Shown piece after piece: positions 61,690 to 64,000 of a stretch of 64,000 nucleotides of DNA. Source of the stretch: Larimichthys crocea. Lineage: Eukaryota; Chordata; Actinopteri; Sciaenidae. The translations under genes and the position numbers were made by a program. The notes under the pieces were generated by a model. It searched no databases and had not been told where the DNA came from. It saw only the letters and a list, made by a program, of their open reading frames with translations. The stretch covers positions 13,389,586 through 13,453,585 of the forward strand of contig NC_040019.1 of NCBI RefSeq assembly GCF_000972845.2, in the 5' to 3' direction. Position 1 is the first letter of the stretch. The number at the start of each line of letters is the position of its first letter.

Positions 61690-62320
61690 CATTGGACCCG
61701 CCTCGAGTTCTGACCCGGAGCGTAACACGCAGAGCACACTGAGGCTCGACAGGTGTAACCATGACACCGTACCTGCAGAGGTGTGAATGATGGAAGCAGT
61801 GTCAAAGTACAAGTACTCATTCAGAGTCACTGCATTGACTCATTATTATATTATATTATTATTATTATATCAGATTCAGATTCCACTGTATTGTCATTGC
61901 ACAAAGTCAAAGTACTGAACCAAAAGTTCAAGTATGTCCATACGTATAAAATATATAATAAACTTTATTTATATTTATATTTATTTATAAATCACAGGTA
62001 CAAAGTGCTTTACAATAGTAAAATGTTAAAAGTTCAGCTGAAGGCCTGCGGCTCTCCTCAGCCCAGCATCACCTTTGTGGATATATTTGGACCGAGGAAT
62101 GAAGATGTGAGCAGGTCACTAAATGTTCCACTAAAGAACTCGTGCACGGCCTCTCGGGCTTTAGAAGGAATCAGGAAGATGTTAAGATCCAGTCTGAAGA
62201 CCGCCAGGAGCCGGAGTGGACTGTTACCATATGTCCATCACAGTTCATCCGGTCTCTGCAGATGGTCCACCATGATCCAGGTTCTGCTCGTGGTTTGAAG
62301 TGTTGAGTATTTACACGGAG
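61690..62320. other. Intergenic sequence with interspersed-repeat fragments
   Basis: CAGATTCCACTGTATTGTCATTG-like text (about 61876) and ACAAAGTGCTTTACAATAGT (about 62000) resemble tails of common fish interspersed repeats. No gene. Confidence 0.4.
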
Positions 62321-62760
62321 GTCCGTTTATATTTGGACACTAAGACAAGTTCTATTAATTTGGTTGTTTACTCAAATATAGTTCTAAATGAGTATGGAGA
62401 TAAAGTGTCAGCTTTGATTTGAGGGCTTTCACATCCAGACTGGACTAAAGCTTTAATATGAGATCAGAAACTTGTTTGACGGACAGATGTGAGCAACTCT
62501 TTTATTATTTCTTCATCAGTTCTTCGTCAGGTAAAAGGTCTGGAGTTGATTCCAGGTGTGACGTTCACGTTTGTACATTGTTGCAAACACAAAGTCCATC
62601 AGGGAGATCTGAGGAACATCAGACACCAGCAGAAGAACACACAGGTCTGCAACACAAAAAGGCGTGGACGTCCACAGAAGACAACAGTGGATGATTGTAG
62701 GACGCTTTCCACGGTAAAGAAAAATCCCCTGACAACATGAAGCCAGCTCTGCAGGAGCTA
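62320..62760 (+). mobile_element. Degenerate Tc1-like transposon fragment
   Basis: TTTACTCAAATATAGTTCTA and CAGCTTTGATTTGAGGGC resemble the subterminal sequence of fish Tc1-like elements. Downstream, one frame reads KRRGRPQKTTVDDCRTLSTV then KKNPLTT before a stop, matching the transposase DNA-binding linker (GRPRKTT type). Catalytic parts are missing. Confidence 0.6.
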
Positions 62761-62794
62761 GACTCGTCCTCCAGCTTGTCTCCTGCTCTGCGAT

Positions 62795-62840
62795 GAACTG
62801 GCGACTCGTCCAGGATGTACCCTGCCCCACGCCACCATGA
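62795..62840. repeat. Interspersed repeat fragment
   Basis: GCGATGAACTGGCGACTCGT followed by CCAGGATGTACCCTGCC, a tail motif I recognise as very common in fish genomes. Confidence 0.55.
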
Positions 62841-63064
62841 ACTAAAGCTGGAACACAGAAGAGTGAAGGTGGAGGTGCAGTGAAGGTGGAGGTGGAGGTG
62901 CAGTGAAGGTGGAGGTCCACCAGATGGAGACAGAGTCTGACCTAACACTAATAACTCATTTATTTATTTAATTATTACATAATTCTTTATTTGTATCTCA
63001 CAATAACTTCAATTCATCTGTTTGATTCTTGAACAAACAAAGTCACACTTTCCCTCCTCTTCCT

Positions 63065-63190
63065 CTGCACACAGGAGGAGCAGGAGGAGGTGGAGGAGCA
63101 GGAGGAGGTGGAGAGGGAGGAGCAGGAGGAGAGGGAGGAGGAGGAGGAGGAGGAGGGAGAGAGGGAGGAGGAGGAGGAGGAGGGCTCGCA
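63065..63190. repeat. GGAGGAGCAGGAGGAGGTGG purine-rich repeat
   Basis: GGA-rich tract 400-500 bp upstream of the mfhas1 start. On the other strand it reads as Leu runs. Confidence 0.9.
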
Positions 63191-63194
63191 GATC

Positions 63195-63578
63195 TGACGC
63201 AGTGAGCGGCTGCTTCACTTCCACTCCCCGCTCCCAGGAAGAGGCTCGGCGGCTCAGAAAGCCCCAGAAACAGGCGCTAAACCCGGGCAGAGGGAGATCC
63301 AGAGGCCGGCGTGTGGCGGCGATGAGGACGCCGGTGACGGAGCGAGTCCACCCGCGGCACCGGAGCTGTTTTCGGGGCTCGGACGCGGAGCTGTGAGCGG
63401 CGGCTCGGTGTCATTGTGTGCTCGTGGCGCAGGATGCCTCCGCGGCCGCACGCGCTCCTCCCGCTGCCGTTAAGCGTCGTTTTTTCCCGACACGGACCGT
63501 CCGTCCTCTCCCGTCCGACGGACGCTTCGCTGCTGATTCCCGAGGCACACCGTCCACCATGCTGCGCGCTCGGTGTCC
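63195..63578 (+). promoter_or_regulatory. GC-rich 5' region of mfhas1 with an upstream ORF
   Basis: CpG-rich sequence upstream of the coding start. A seven-codon upstream ORF begins at ATG 63559 (CACCATGC, A at -3) and stops at TGA 63580-63582, overlapping the first in-frame mfhas1 ATG. Confidence 0.5.
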
Positions 63579-63659
63579 ATGAAAACTCTCAATGAAAACA
63601 ACAAGGAGGAGGAGGAGGAGGAGAAGGAGGAGGAGGAGGAGGGGTCCGGCTGCAACGCC

Positions 63660-64000
63660 ATGGAGGACAAGGAGAACAATCTGAGGACGGCCCGGCTGTG
63701 GAGGGATGCCGCCCTGCGCTCCAGGAAGCTGCGGAGCGACCTGCGCCAGCTCACCCTCTGCTCCAAAGACAACCAGATCATCCTGCCGGAGGACATAGCC
63801 GAGATCGAGGTGCTCAACCTGGGCAACAACTCCCTCCAGGAGCTGCCAGACGGGCTGGGATCCACCCTGAACAACCTGCGCATCCTGGTCCTGCGCAGGA
63901 ACAAGTTCACAGCTGTTCCCCGCGTGGTGTTTGAGCTGGTCCAGCTGGTGGAGCTCGACATGAGCCACAACTGTCTGAGGAGCTTCTCTGAAGGCGTGGG
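63660..64000 (+). CDS. mfhas1: MFHAS1 (leucine-rich repeat ROCO-type protein), N-terminal part, runs off the window
   Basis: MFHAS1 is a cytosolic LRR protein with a Ras-like (ROC) GTPase and COR region, implicated in Toll-like receptor and MAP kinase signalling. Only about the first 113 residues are here. RTARLWRDAALRSRKLRSDL and RQLTLC match the vertebrate N-terminus closely. LRRs follow: IEVLNLGNNSLQELP, LRILVLRRNKFTAVP, LVELDMSHNCL. I chose the ATG at 63660 because it aligns with the usual start and has a strong context (GCCATGG). An in-frame ATG at 63579 would add 27 residues, mostly Glu (MKTLNENNKEEEE), in a weak context; a stop at 63534 closes the frame above it. The GTPase parts lie beyond 64000. 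Confidence 0.93.
   Translation, partial: MEDKENNLRTARLWRDAALRSRKLRSDLRQLTLCSKDNQIILPEDIAEIEVLNLGNNSLQELPDGLGSTLNNLRILVLRRNKFTAVPRVVFELVQLVELDMSHNCLRSFSEGV

Overview
This is vertebrate, almost certainly teleost, nuclear DNA. It carries multi-exon genes with GT-AG introns, very compact introns, SNORD58 snoRNAs inside rpl17, Tc1-like transposon debris, and an exceptional density of micro- and minisatellites. Several repeat tracts (about 0.2-4.5, 42.6-46.0, 49.2-58.6 and 59.1-60.2 kb) are full of one-base indels between repeat units, which looks like incompletely polished long-read assembly. Small frameshifts there should be read with caution.

Four protein-coding genes are recognisable. nkx6.1 (minus strand, three exons, 33725-35037) is a complete homeobox gene with an apparent promoter and polyA signal. 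rpl17 (minus strand, six coding exons plus a 29-nt 5'TOP leader exon, 46679-50539) hosts three SNORD58 C/D snoRNAs in its introns, but its start codon is damaged in this assembly. ppp1r3b (plus strand, single coding exon 60596-61405, probable leader exon near 58.7-59.02 kb) encodes a glycogen-targeting subunit of protein phosphatase 1. mfhas1 (plus strand, from 63660 or 63579, running off the window) encodes an LRR/ROCO-type protein. The order and orientation ppp1r3b then mfhas1 match the human 8p23 neighbourhood.

Layout: 1-5.4 kb is a tandem duplication of a complex repeat unit. 5.4-33 kb is a gene-poor flank of nkx6.1. It holds minisatellites, several copies of a composite dispersed repeat (GAA tract, GCTAAC arrays, a 47-bp unit array and a decayed coding fragment) and islands of complex sequence that could be conserved regulatory DNA. 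35.9-36.9 kb is a TA/CAG-rich array. 37.1-46.0 kb is a 33-bp minisatellite split by a 5.3-kb DNA-transposon-like element. 46.7-55.6 kb is the rpl17 locus, followed by a partial second copy that is half inverted and broken at a 10-N gap. 55.6-60.5 kb is three more minisatellite arrays.

The most unusual object is the element at 37277-42604. Its ends are inverted repeats (CACTGTAAC...), it sits inside a minisatellite whose empty site is visible, and it carries two same-strand, intron-containing ORFs. The first joins two C2H2 fingers to a C-terminal tail, apparently across an internal deletion. The second begins one base after the first stops and has an SAM-like N-terminus followed by a SAMD3-like body. 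This copy is decayed (frameshifts and a stop), but the architecture suggests a family of large two-gene transposons. The second major observation is structural: the second rpl17 copy becomes collinear again if 51425-54521 is flipped, and the N gap lies exactly at that breakpoint.
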